Source: Nocardioides sp. J54 (lineage in GTDB: Bacteria; Actinomycetota; Actinomycetes; Propionibacteriales; Nocardioidaceae). Taken from it: DNA of 58,750 nucleotides. Position 1 is the first letter of the stretch; each line of letters begins with the position of its first letter. Shown here piece by piece: positions 9,391-18,460 of the stretch. The DNA lies in NCBI RefSeq assembly GCF_000519005.1, contig NZ_JAER01000028.1:1-58750 (forward strand), written 5' to 3'. The notes beneath the pieces were generated by a model. It was not told the origin of the DNA and did no database searches. It saw only the letters and a program-made list of their open reading frames with translations. A program made the position numbers and the translations under genes.

Positions 9391-10304
9391 CACGGCACCT
9401 CCTTCAACGCGTCCTGCGAGCGCCACATCGCCCGCCAGCCGGAGCGCAGCTCGATCAGCACCAGGCCGAGCAGGAGCAGGCCGAACACCCAGGTCAGGTC
9501 GTGCGCGGCGGGCGGGCCGTCGCCGCGCTCGCCCTCGACGTACGACGCACCGAAGGAGTCGACCACCTCGTCGATCCCCGCCGTGCTGGTGCGGTGCCAG
9601 AAGCCGACCTCGAGCTCGTCGGCGATCGCGCGCAGGTTGTCGAGGTCGGCACGGGAGACCGCAGGGCCACCGCTCTCCGGGTCCTCGACGTAGCCCCCGT
9701 CGAGGTCCAGGTCGTCCGACGCCGGCATCCGCGCGCCGTCGGTCGTGCCGTAGCCGAGCACGGCGCCGCCGACGACCAGGTCGGCCACCGGCGCGAAGGT
9801 CTCCCCGGGGTCGGGGCTGGTGGTGTCCTCACCGTCGCCCACGTAGACCACGACCCGCCGCCGGTCCGGGCGCCGTTCCGCTGCGCGCTCGAGGACCTCG
9901 GCGACCTCGGCCGCAGGCCGGGTCGACGATGAGCCGTTGCCCTCGCGCGGGCGCTCGAGGTCGAGGGTCTCGACCGCGGACAGGTACGCCGACGCGTCGG
10001 TCGTGAACGGCAGCGTCAGCCGGCTCTCCGCACCGAAGATGACGATCCCGAAGCGCGCCCCCGGCACCTCCGAGGCCAGCGCCTCGAGGTCGGCGCGCAC
10101 GCCCTCGACCCGGGGCCGGCTGCCGCCGTGGTCGAGCGCCGCCATCGACCGGGTGCGGTCGACGACGACGAGCAGGTCGACGTCGGCGAGCTGGGTCGGC
10201 ACCTGCGCGGTCCCGAACCCCGGTCGCAGCAGCACCATCACGAAGGCGAGCACGATCGCGAGCCGTCGGCCGACGAGCAGGAGCGTGGCGGTGCGGGGGC
10301 TCAT
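9390..10304 (-). CDS. VWA domain membrane protein (BatA/B-like), altered MIDAS
   Basis: A 304-residue protein with an N-terminal membrane segment, an extracytoplasmic VWA domain and a C-terminal membrane segment (LTWVFGLLLLGLVLIEL), the BatA/BatB arrangement. The metal site reads D-R-T-R-S, so the first serine of DxSxS is replaced by threonine and the motif is flanked by arginines. The GYGT and GDGEDTT segments of the VWA fold are present. It overlaps the upstream VWA gene by ATGA. The pair of VWA proteins probably forms an envelope complex driven by the MoxR ATPase of this operon (inference). Confidence 0.8.
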   Translation of the reverse strand: MSPRTATLLLVGRRLAIVLAFVMVLLRPGFGTAQVPTQLADVDLLVVVDRTRSMAALDHGGSRPRVEGVRADLEALASEVPGARFGIVIFGAESRLTLPFTTDASAYLSAVETLDLERPREGNGSSSTRPAAEVAEVLERAAERRPDRRRVVVYVGDGEDTTSPDPGETFAPVADLVVGGAVLGYGTTDGARMPASDDLDLDGGYVEDPESGGPAVSRADLDNLRAIADELEVGFWHRTSTAGIDEVVDSFGASYVEGERGDGPPAAHDLTWVFGLLLLGLVLIELRSGWRAMWRSQDALKEVP

Positions 10305-11359
10305 GACGCGTCCTCCCGCCGGGCGGCCAGCGCGAGCGCGCCCTGCACCGCCCAGACCACGCCGAGCCCGCCGACGCCGACCGCGGCGACCACGGTGCCC
10401 AGGCGCGGCCGGTCGAGGACCTGGACGATCGGCGGGCGCTCGATCTCCTTGGCCTCCAGCCGGCCGATCGCCTCGACGACGGTCGCGGCGCTGCCGTCCT
10501 GGCCGAGCAGCGAGAACGTGCCGCCGGTGCTGGTCACCGCGTCCCGGAACAGCCGTGCGGCACTCGGGCGGTCCGCGGTCATCGGGGCGGCGATGCCGTG
10601 CACCACAACGTCCTCGGAGCGGGCCAGCTCCGCGGCACCCTCGAGGTCGTAGATCCCCTCACCGATCGGCTCGTTGTCGGAGGCGAGCACGATGGCGCGG
10701 CTGCGCTCCTGGTCGCGGTTGTCGAAGCGCTGCACGCACGACGCCAGCCCGTCGCCGAGCTGCGACTGCACGGTCCAGTCGATCACGGTGCCGGCGGTGT
10801 AGCGGGCGTAGTCGTCGGAGTAGATGCCGCCGGACCCGAACGCCGACTCGGCCTCGGTGAGCTGCTCGAGGACGAACTCGTAGTCGTCGGTGAGCGGGAA
10901 GATCGTGATCGCCACGCCGCTCCAGATGGTCAGCCCCACCCGCTCGCCGCGCAGGCCGTCGACGATCGTGCGGAACTCGCGCAGCACCGCGGCGTCGACC
11001 TCCGCCATCGACCCGGAGGCGTCGAGGCACAAGATGATGTCGCGGGTCCGGTCCTCGCGCACCAGCGACTGCCGCTCCTGCACCCGTGCGCCGAGCACGA
11101 TCGCCCCGGCGCAGGCGACCAGCGCGGCGACGGTCAGGCAGGTGCCGATCGCGACCTGGCGGCGCACCAGGGCCTGGTAGCGGGGCAGCGCCCGCAACCG
11201 CGCCGCGTGGGCGACGTACGACGCCCCCGTCGACGAGCGACGGTCCCGGGACCGGGCCCACCACGCCATCAGCACGAGCACAAGCAGCGCGAGCACGGGC
11301 ACCAGCCACGGCCAGCGGAAGCCGGTCTCGCCGCCGTTCCAGGTCAGGTCCATGTCCAC
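10301..11359 (-). CDS. VWA domain membrane protein (BatA/B-like)
   Basis: A 352-residue protein with two N-terminal membrane segments (WPWLVPVLALLVLVLMAWW and the segment after QVAIGTCL). A VWA domain with a canonical D-A-S-G-S metal motif follows, then a C-terminal membrane segment near residue 330. The start is GTG 11359, 4 nt after the preceding stop; ATG 11353 would shorten the protein by two residues and cannot be excluded. Second of two adjacent VWA genes. The intact metal site here and the altered one in its neighbour suggest that the two subunits are not equivalent. Confidence 0.82.
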   Translation of the reverse strand: MDMDLTWNGGETGFRWPWLVPVLALLVLVLMAWWARSRDRRSSTGASYVAHAARLRALPRYQALVRRQVAIGTCLTVAALVACAGAIVLGARVQERQSLVREDRTRDIILCLDASGSMAEVDAAVLREFRTIVDGLRGERVGLTIWSGVAITIFPLTDDYEFVLEQLTEAESAFGSGGIYSDDYARYTAGTVIDWTVQSQLGDGLASCVQRFDNRDQERSRAIVLASDNEPIGEGIYDLEGAAELARSEDVVVHGIAAPMTADRPSAARLFRDAVTSTGGTFSLLGQDGSAATVVEAIGRLEAKEIERPPIVQVLDRPRLGTVVAAVGVGGLGVVWAVQGALALAARREDAS

Positions 11360-11363
11360 CCCG

Positions 11364-11855
11364 TCAGCCCCACGTGCTCACGAGGTCGCGGGACCGGCCG
11401 ACCGCGTCCTCGAAGGTGGCGAGCGGGTCGGCCGGGTCGGGCGCGAACTCGGGCGGGTACATGAGCTCGATCGCCTCCACCAGCTCACGCGGTGCCCGGT
11501 CGCGGAAGTCGGCGAGGGCCATGGTGCGGGCGGGCAGCGTGGAGACGGCGGCGACGTAGGACCTGACGAGCTCGCTGAGCTGCTGGTGCCCCTCGCGCGG
11601 GCCCACGTCGCCGGACCGCACGCGGGCGGCGAGGTCGTCGATGAGGGCGAGGTGCTGCTGCTGGGCGTCGGGCACGTCGACGGCCCGGCGCGGCACCGTG
11701 GGCACCCGCGGCGGGCGGGTGACCCACCAGGACACGAGGTAGTAGGCGAGGACGAGGACGAGCAGCGCGATGCCGATCCACAACCACCGGTCGCTGTAGG
11801 CGACCGGGCCGGTGAACTCCTCGGGCATCCCCGGGACGTCAGCGGCGGCGGGCAT
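11364..11855 (-). CDS. Small membrane protein of MoxR/VWA operon (DUF4381-like)
   Basis: A 163-residue protein with one strong membrane segment (about residues 20-42, WLWIGIALLVLVLAYYLVSW) and a cytoplasmic C-terminal domain with helical stretches such as GHQQLSELVRSYVAAVSTLP. This layout matches the small partner found between DUF58 and VWA genes in MoxR operons; its molecular role is not known. The ATG at 11855 has GGAGAGG upstream and overlaps the end of the DUF58 gene by 17 nt, which implies coupled translation. Confidence 0.72.
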   Translation of the reverse strand: MPAAADVPGMPEEFTGPVAYSDRWLWIGIALLVLVLAYYLVSWWVTRPPRVPTVPRRAVDVPDAQQQHLALIDDLAARVRSGDVGPREGHQQLSELVRSYVAAVSTLPARTMALADFRDRAPRELVEAIELMYPPEFAPDPADPLATFEDAVGRSRDLVSTWG

Positions 11856-12729
11856 GGCGCTGCCTCTCCAACAGGCGGAAGACGGCGGTGAGCGCGGACT
11901 CGGTGTCGTGGACCCGCTCGTGGACCACGCCGAGCTGCTCGAGGCGGCGGCGCAGCTGCTGCTCCTCCTCACGGACCAGGGTCGCCAGCTCGCGGCGCAG
12001 CCGCCGGTCGTGGCGCAGCCAGCCGGGCACCTCGGCCGCCGAGTCGACGTCGACCAGCCGGCGGTCGGCGACGGTCGGCTGGGTGGGGTCGAGGTCACCG
12101 ATGGTCAGGAGCAGGACCTCGTGCTGGACCGTGAGCCGGCGCAGCAGGTCGGCGGTCTCGTCCGGCACGGTGGTCTCGTCGCAGACGACGACCAGGATCG
12201 TGCGGCGGCGCACGGTGCGCACGACGTAGCGCAGCAGCGCAGCGAGGTCGGTGTGCGCACCGTCGGGGCGGATGGCGTCGTGCACCGTGCCCAGCAGGCG
12301 CTCGAGGTGCAGCTCGCCGCCCTTCGGCGGTTCCGCGTGCCGGCCGGCCTCGTCGCCGTGCACGAGGCTGACCAGGTCGCCGTGCTGCACGGCGAGCAGG
12401 CCCATCACGCCGGCGACCAGGACGGCGAGCTCGCGCTTGGAGACCGCCGCGTCGTTCATCGCAGCCATGCTGCGGCCGGTCGAGACGCACAGCAGGACGG
12501 TGTGCTTGCGCTCGGCGACGTACCGCTTCACCAGGAGCTGTCGGCTGCGTGCCGACGCCTTCCAGTCAATGTCCTTCACGTCGTCGCCGCGGACGTACTC
12601 CCGCAGGTCGTTGAAGTCGATGCCCCGGCCGACGTGGAGCGCGGCGTACTCGCCCTCGAGCAGGCCCCGCACCTTGCGGTGCGCGTGGATCGAGAGGCGG
12701 GCCTTGATCCGGGGCAGGTGGGCGGGCAC
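11839..12729 (-). CDS. DUF58 domain protein
   Basis: A 296-residue DUF58 protein. The family signature LREYVRGDDVKDIDWKASAR lies near residues 42-61, followed by a VWA-like fold whose metal position reads CVSTGRSM, a weak match to DxSxS. No membrane segment is visible, unlike the longer DUF58 protein at 16016-17341. DUF58 proteins are encoded next to MoxR ATPases, and the pair is thought to act as a chaperone-like unit on envelope or metal-dependent proteins. Start GTG 12729 is 15 nt after the MoxR stop. Confidence 0.85.
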   Translation of the reverse strand: MPAHLPRIKARLSIHAHRKVRGLLEGEYAALHVGRGIDFNDLREYVRGDDVKDIDWKASARSRQLLVKRYVAERKHTVLLCVSTGRSMAAMNDAAVSKRELAVLVAGVMGLLAVQHGDLVSLVHGDEAGRHAEPPKGGELHLERLLGTVHDAIRPDGAHTDLAALLRYVVRTVRRRTILVVVCDETTVPDETADLLRRLTVQHEVLLLTIGDLDPTQPTVADRRLVDVDSAAEVPGWLRHDRRLRRELATLVREEEQQLRRRLEQLGVVHERVHDTESALTAVFRLLERQRHARRR

Positions 12730-12744
12730 GGTCGCGGGCTCCGG

Positions 12745-13806
12745 TCAGGGCGTGGGGACGGCGCGGAAGACCGCGTCGATGACGGTCTCGGGGCGCACCC
12801 GGTCGGCGAGCGCCTCGAAGGAGAGGTGGATCCGGTGCCGCAGCACGCTGTGCCGCAGCTCGCGGACGTCCTCGGGGATCACGTAGTGGCGGCCCTGCAC
12901 GACCGCCATCGCCCGGGCTGCCTGGAAGAAGGCGATCGAGCCGCGCGGGCTGGCGCCGATCTCGACGTAGCCGCCGAGCTCGGGCCCGAGCAGGGCGGTG
13001 ACGTTGCGGGTGGCCCGGATCAGGGAGACGACGTAGCGGCGGATCGCGGGGTCGACGTACACCCGGCGGGTCAGGCCCTGCAGCTCGACGACCTCGGCGG
13101 GGGTGGCGACGGGCGCGACGTCGGTCATGTGCTGGCCCAGCGTGCCGTCGTCGATCCGCTCGAGGACCATCAGCTCGTCCTCCTCGCTGGGGTAGTCGAC
13201 GATCTCCTTGAGCAGGAAGCGGTCCATCTGGGCGTGGGGGAGGACGTAGGTGCCCTCCTCCTCGATGGGGTTCTGCGTCGCGAGGACCAGGAACGGGTCC
13301 GGCAGCGGGTGGATGGTGCCGGCGATCGACGTCTGCCGCTCCTGCATCGCCTCGAGCAGCGCGGACTGGGTCTTCGCGCTGGCGCGGTTGATCTCGTCGA
13401 GGAGCACGAAGTTGGCGTGCACCGGGCCGAGCTGGGTCTCGAACTCGTGGCGGCGCGGGTCGTAGACCTGGGTGCCGATGATGTCGCTCGGCAGCAGGTC
13501 GGGGGTGCACTGGATGCGCGCGAAGCGGGCGCTGACCGCCTGCGCGAGCGTCGACGCGGCGAGCGTCTTGGCCAGGCCCGGGACGCTCTCCAGCAGGGCG
13601 TGGCCCTCGGCGAGCAGGGTGACCAGCAGGGCGGTGCGCACCCGGTGCTGGCCGACGACGCGGCTGGAGAAGGCCTCCGAGATGCGGCCGACGAGCTCGG
13701 CGGCGCGGGCCAGCTCTGCCTCGGTCAGCGGGACCGTCGAGTCGACGTGGGCGCGCCGCAACGTGCTGCCGCTCGGGTGGGTCGGCGACTCGAAGACGTC
13801 GGTCAT
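12745..13806 (-). CDS. MoxR family AAA+ ATPase (first of two)
   Basis: A 353-residue MoxR ATPase. The P-loop reads SVPGLAKT (74-81), with serine in place of the usual first glycine. Walker B is FVLLDEINRA near 130, sensor 1 is ATQNPIEEEGTY, and GASPRGSIAFF lies in the lid. It is the first gene of a minus-strand operon running to 8659 (DUF58, small membrane protein, two VWA, TPR-like). The ATG at 13806 is supported by a TAGGTT -10 box exactly 7 nt upstream, so the transcript is probably leaderless. Family role: ATP-driven remodelling with VWA/DUF58 partners. Confidence 0.9.
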   Translation of the reverse strand: MTDVFESPTHPSGSTLRRAHVDSTVPLTEAELARAAELVGRISEAFSSRVVGQHRVRTALLVTLLAEGHALLESVPGLAKTLAASTLAQAVSARFARIQCTPDLLPSDIIGTQVYDPRRHEFETQLGPVHANFVLLDEINRASAKTQSALLEAMQERQTSIAGTIHPLPDPFLVLATQNPIEEEGTYVLPHAQMDRFLLKEIVDYPSEEDELMVLERIDDGTLGQHMTDVAPVATPAEVVELQGLTRRVYVDPAIRRYVVSLIRATRNVTALLGPELGGYVEIGASPRGSIAFFQAARAMAVVQGRHYVIPEDVRELRHSVLRHRIHLSFEALADRVRPETVIDAVFRAVPTP

Positions 13807-13813
13807 GCCGCCC

Positions 13814-13819
13814 AACCTA
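13814..13819 (-). promoter_or_regulatory. -10 box of the MoxR/VWA operon, probably leaderless
   Basis: TAGGTT on the minus strand fits TANNNT. Seven bases separate it from the ATG at 13806, placing the transcription start at the start codon. No Shine-Dalgarno lies between, and no good -35 hexamer is seen. Confidence 0.55.
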
Positions 13820-13837
13820 CCCAGCAGGTGTGCGGGA

Positions 13838-14674
13838 TCACCTGCCAGATCGGGGGACCTGCGGGGCGCGCTCCAGCAGGCGGGTACGCAGCGCCTCGTC
13901 GCGGCGCAGCCGCTCCAGGTCGCGGCGCCGGCGCTCGGCGACCACGGCGACCAGCACCATCTCCGGCGGCGCACCCGGCGGCGGCGCCGGTGCGACGTGG
14001 GGAAGCACGTCGGCCAGCAGCGTGCGGGCGACCCGGTCGCGGGAGAGCGGGTCCAGCGTGCCGACCCGGTTGAGGAACTGGCGTACCGCCAGCGCGGTGC
14101 CGGTCGGCAGCGCGGCGAGGTCGGTCCGACGTGCCCACGCCGCGAGCGGTGGCGGCATCTCCGGGGGCGGCGGGAGCCGCAGCGGGACGCGGTCGCGCAC
14201 GACGTAGGTGCCGGCGGCGTAGTCGCCCAGCCGCTTGCCGCGGCTGCTCAGCATGACCGCGAAGAACGCCGGGGCGCCGCTGAGGAAGTAGATCTCGACG
14301 ACGCCGATCAGCGCGCGCACCAGCGCGTGGTGGAACGAGATCGCCCCGCCGTCGTCGCGCACCGTGCGCAGGCCGAGCGCCAGCTTGCCGATCGAGCGGC
14401 CTCGGGTCAGCGTCTCGACGGTCGTGGGCACGCCGAGCAGGGCGACGATGGTCGCCAGCACGACCGCCGCACCCACCGCGGCCTCGTCGCGGAGCTGGAG
14501 TGCGGTGACCACCAGGACGATGTAGAGCACGACGAACGACACGATCGTGACCAGCACGTCGATGACGCCGCTGGCCAGCCGCAGGCCCAGGGAGGCGGCG
14601 GGCAGGTCGAGCGCGACGCCCTCGCCGGTGACGAGGTCGTCGGCGGTGACGGTGGCGAAGTCGGGTGCGGACAT
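13838..14674 (-). CDS. RDD family membrane protein
   Basis: A 278-residue protein with an RDD domain: three to four membrane segments between about residues 30 and 165, and the motif TRGRSIGKLALGLRTVRDDG. A second conserved block is SSRGKRLGDYAAGTYVVRDR. The last 110 residues are a soluble proline- and arginine-rich tail. The function of RDD proteins is poorly known; in actinobacteria they are often next to SpoIIM-type and MoxR genes, as here. The ATG at 14674 is supported by TAGGCT 7 nt upstream (leaderless). It is divergent from the SpoIIM-like gene. Confidence 0.85.
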   Translation of the reverse strand: MSAPDFATVTADDLVTGEGVALDLPAASLGLRLASGVIDVLVTIVSFVVLYIVLVVTALQLRDEAAVGAAVVLATIVALLGVPTTVETLTRGRSIGKLALGLRTVRDDGGAISFHHALVRALIGVVEIYFLSGAPAFFAVMLSSRGKRLGDYAAGTYVVRDRVPLRLPPPPEMPPPLAAWARRTDLAALPTGTALAVRQFLNRVGTLDPLSRDRVARTLLADVLPHVAPAPPPGAPPEMVLVAVVAERRRRDLERLRRDEALRTRLLERAPQVPRSGR

Positions 14675-14681
14675 CGGGCAC

Positions 14682-14687
14682 AGCCTA
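14682..14687 (-). promoter_or_regulatory. -10 box of the RDD gene, probably leaderless
   Basis: TAGGCT on the minus strand, 7 nt before the ATG at 14674. The divergent SpoIIM-like gene has TAGGCT as well (14763-14768), so the same hexamer drives both genes of this divergent pair. Confidence 0.55.
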
Positions 14688-14762
14688 GGAGACCCGCGGG
14701 TGGCGCCGGGTGGATGCCGGGTGGGCGCCGGTGGATGGTGCGGACCGCGTGGCCGGGGACCG

Positions 14763-14768
14763 TAGGCT
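14763..14768 (+). promoter_or_regulatory. -10 box of the SpoIIM-like gene, probably leaderless
   Basis: TAGGCT followed by 6 nt and then GTG at 14775. There is no ribosome binding site between the hexamer and the start codon, which favours a leaderless transcript and fixes the GTG as the start. Confidence 0.55.
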
Positions 14769-14774
14769 GCACCC

Positions 14775-15779
14775 GTGCCGCGCATCGACCTCGACGCCTA
14801 CGTCGCGGCCCACTCGCACTCGTGGGCCCGCCTGGAGCAGCTGGTGCGCCAGCGCCGGCGGAGCGGCGCGGAGGCCGACGAGCTCGTCGACCGCTACCAG
14901 CAGGTCGCGACCCACCTGTCCGTCGTACGCACCTCGGCGCCGGACGCCCAGCTGGTCGCCTACCTCTCGTCGTTGCTGGGCCGGGCCCGGATCGCGATGC
15001 TGGCCGCGCGGGTGCCCAGCTGGCGCGGGGTGCTGCACTTCTTCACCGACCGGTTCCCGGCCGCGCTCTACCGGCTGCGCTGGTGGTGGCTGGCGTGCCT
15101 GGCCGGCAACGTCGTCGTCACCGGCGTGATGATGGCCTGGCTGGTCGGCAACCCGTCGGTCGAGCAGAACCTCCTCGACCCGCAGCAGGTCGAGCAGCTG
15201 GTCAACAGCGACTTCGAGAGCTACTACAGCGAGAACGCCGCCGGCGCCTTCGCCACCCACGTGTGGCTCAACAACACCTGGGTGTCCGGGCTGTGCATCG
15301 CGCTCGGCATCCTCGGCCTGCCGGTGATCTGGCTCCTCTTCCAGAACATCGCGAACCTCGCCATCGTCGGCTCGCTGATGATCCGCCACGACCGCGGCGA
15401 GGTGTTCTGGGGCCTGATCATCCCGCACGGCCTGCTCGAGCTCACCTGCGTCTTCGTCGCCGGCGGCGTCGGCCTGCGCCTGTTCTGGTCGTGGGTCGAG
15501 CCCCGCGACCTCAGCCGCGCCGCCTCGCTGGCCCGCGAGGGCCGCACCGCGGTCACCGTGGCCCTCGGCCTCGGCGTGGTGCTCGCGATCAGCGGGGTGA
15601 TCGAGGCCTTCGTGACTCCCTCCCCGCTGCCGACCTGGGCCCGCATCGCGATCGGCATCCTCGCCGAGGTCGTCTTCCTCGCCTACGTCTTCGTCGTCGG
15701 CCGCGCCGCGGTGGCGCGCGGAGCGACCGGGGACCTGGGGGCCGAGCTGCTCGAGGACCGGGTCGCCACCCAGGGCTGA
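14775..15779 (+). CDS. Stage II sporulation protein M-like membrane protein
   Basis: A 334-residue protein of the SpoIIM (DUF95) family. A soluble N-terminal region of about 100 residues (LVDRYQQVATHLSVVRTSAP) is followed by some six membrane segments. The family core is NNTWVSGLCIALGILGLPV, then the GLIIPHGLLELTCVFVAGG segment. In Bacillus SpoIIM belongs to the SpoIIDMP peptidoglycan-hydrolysing complex. Non-sporulating actinobacteria keep homologues beside MoxR/DUF58/RDD genes, where the role is unknown. Start GTG 14775 lies 6 nt after TAGGCT. It converges on the DUF58 gene at 16016 across a palindrome-rich gap. Confidence 0.87.
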   Translation: MPRIDLDAYVAAHSHSWARLEQLVRQRRRSGAEADELVDRYQQVATHLSVVRTSAPDAQLVAYLSSLLGRARIAMLAARVPSWRGVLHFFTDRFPAALYRLRWWWLACLAGNVVVTGVMMAWLVGNPSVEQNLLDPQQVEQLVNSDFESYYSENAAGAFATHVWLNNTWVSGLCIALGILGLPVIWLLFQNIANLAIVGSLMIRHDRGEVFWGLIIPHGLLELTCVFVAGGVGLRLFWSWVEPRDLSRAASLAREGRTAVTVALGLGVVLAISGVIEAFVTPSPLPTWARIAIGILAEVVFLAYVFVVGRAAVARGATGDLGAELLEDRVATQG

Positions 15780-15802
15780 GCTTCCTGCCCCTTTCCTGCT
15801 GG

Positions 15803-15991
15803 TTCCTGGCCGTTGCAACGGTCGGGAAGTGCAGGAATCACCGCCTGGGTGGTGATTCTCGGGACGGGTGAGGCTGGTGGGGTCCATGCTGCAGGACGCG
15901 GCCGGGCGGCGTACCTGGTGGCCGCTTCTGGGACTTGTTGGCTGCTGCAGGAGTCAACAAGTCCGGGAATCGCCGCCGGAGCGGTGATTCC
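15803..15991. repeat. Cluster of four strong palindromes between convergent genes
   Basis: Four hairpin-forming sequences fill the gap between two convergent genes. The first (15803-15828) is a 13-bp arm pair centred on CCGTTGCAACGG. The second (15835-15858) is GAATCACC / GGTGATTC. The third (15931-15964) is GGACTTGTTG / CAACAAGTCC, extendable by about 3 bp inward. The fourth (15966-15991) is GGAATCGCCGC / GCGGTGATTCC with a 4-nt loop. The second and fourth share GGAATCRCCGCC and look like diverged copies. They could end transcription from both sides; none has a U tract. Confidence 0.75.
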
Positions 15992-16015
15992 TGTGACGGC
16001 TGGTGCTCCCGCGCC

Positions 16016-17341
16016 CTACAGCAACCCCTGCGCCTTCAGGTGCAGGTAGTGGTCGGCCAGCGCCGGGGGGAGCTGGGCGGCGTCGGCGTCGACGACGTCC
16101 ACCCCGAGGCGGGCGAGCACCTCCTCCATCCGGGCCCGCCGCTCGAGCTCGTGCTCGGCGGCGGCGGCGTCGTAGACGGCGTCGGCGGTCGGCCGGTCGG
16201 TGGCCGAGACGTCGGCGAGGTGGCCGAGCTCGGGGTCGCGGACCGAGGCGAGGACGACGCGGTGGTGGCGGGTCAGGGCCGGCAGGACCGGGAGGAGGCC
16301 GTCGGCGATGGCGGACGGCTCGAGCGCGGTGAGCAGGACGACGAGGGCGCGCTGGCGGCCGAACTCCTGGACGCCGCCGGCCAGTGCGTCCCAGTCGGCC
16401 TCGACGAGCGTGGGCTCGAGGTCGGCCATCTGCTCCTGCAGGCGGGCGGCGACGTCGCGGACGCCGTGGACGCGCTGCCGGGCGCGGACGCGGCGGTCGC
16501 CGGCCAGGAAGTCGATCCGGTCGCCAGCACGCGAGGCGAGGGCGCCGAGGAGGAGGGCGGCGTCCATCGCGGCGTCGAGGCGCGGCATGCCGTCGGCGAC
16601 GTCCTCGTCGACGGAGCGGGCGACGCGGCCGGCGGAGGTGCGGGAGGTGTCGAGGACGATCACCACCCGCCGGTCCCGCTCGGGCTGCCAGGTGCGCACG
16701 ACCACGTGCGGGGCGCGGGCGGAGGCGCGCCAGTCGATGGAGCGGACGTCGTCACCGCGGACGTACTCCCGCAGCGAGTCGAACTCCGTGCCCTGCCCCC
16801 GCACGCGTACGGCGGCGCGCCCGTCGAGGTCGCGCAGCCGCGCCAGCCGGGACGGCAGGTGCTTGCGGGACTCGAAGGGCGGCAGCGCCCGCACGGTGCC
16901 GGGGACGTCGTAGGTCCGCTGCCGGGCGGCGAGGCCGAGCGGTCCCCAGGTCCGCACCGTCACCCCGGCGGCGTGCAGGTCGCCGCGGCGGCGGGGGAGG
17001 AGCGGGGTGGTGAGCCGGCGCGACTCACCGGCGCGCAGGTGGAAGCGGTGCCGGTTGTCGGTGGCGCCGGCCGACGGCTGCCAGGCGTCACGCACCTGGA
17101 CCCGGCCGCTGCGGGTGGCGGCGACCCGCAGCCCGGCGGTCGCGGGGTCGCCGAGGCGGACCGTGCCCGGCTGGCGGCGGGTGAGCGTGACCGACGCCGG
17201 CGCCGGTGCGACGGCGAGGTCGATGCCGACGAGCAGCAGCACCCCGAGCAGCCACAGCCACACGGTGCTGCCCTCGGGGCGCAGCACGACCGCCACCAGC
17301 CCCAGCAGGAGCAGCAGCGGCACGCGCCCGGAGATCGCCAT
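16016..17341 (-). CDS. DUF58 domain membrane protein
   Basis: A 441-residue DUF58 protein with two N-terminal membrane segments (about 8-20 and 28-45), an Ig-like extracytoplasmic region, and the signature LREYVRGDDVRSIDWRASAR near residues 195-215. A VWA-like fold follows, with V-L-D-T-S-R-T-S in the metal position. It is much longer than the other DUF58 protein (296 residues). The ATG at 17341 lies 15 nt after the second MoxR gene, in the same operon. It probably works as the membrane partner of that ATPase (inference). Confidence 0.87.
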   Translation of the reverse strand: MAISGRVPLLLLLGLVAVVLRPEGSTVWLWLLGVLLLVGIDLAVAPAPASVTLTRRQPGTVRLGDPATAGLRVAATRSGRVQVRDAWQPSAGATDNRHRFHLRAGESRRLTTPLLPRRRGDLHAAGVTVRTWGPLGLAARQRTYDVPGTVRALPPFESRKHLPSRLARLRDLDGRAAVRVRGQGTEFDSLREYVRGDDVRSIDWRASARAPHVVVRTWQPERDRRVVIVLDTSRTSAGRVARSVDEDVADGMPRLDAAMDAALLLGALASRAGDRIDFLAGDRRVRARQRVHGVRDVAARLQEQMADLEPTLVEADWDALAGGVQEFGRQRALVVLLTALEPSAIADGLLPVLPALTRHHRVVLASVRDPELGHLADVSATDRPTADAVYDAAAAEHELERRARMEEVLARLGVDVVDADAAQLPPALADHYLHLKAQGLL

Positions 17342-17356
17342 GTCGACCCCGGTGGC

Positions 17357-18456
<1,100 letters not shown>

Positions 18457-18460
<4 letters not shown>

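Noticed and set aside
11812..14073. 753-residue plus-strand open frame
   Set aside because: Antisense to the DUF58 and MoxR genes; no recognisable domain.
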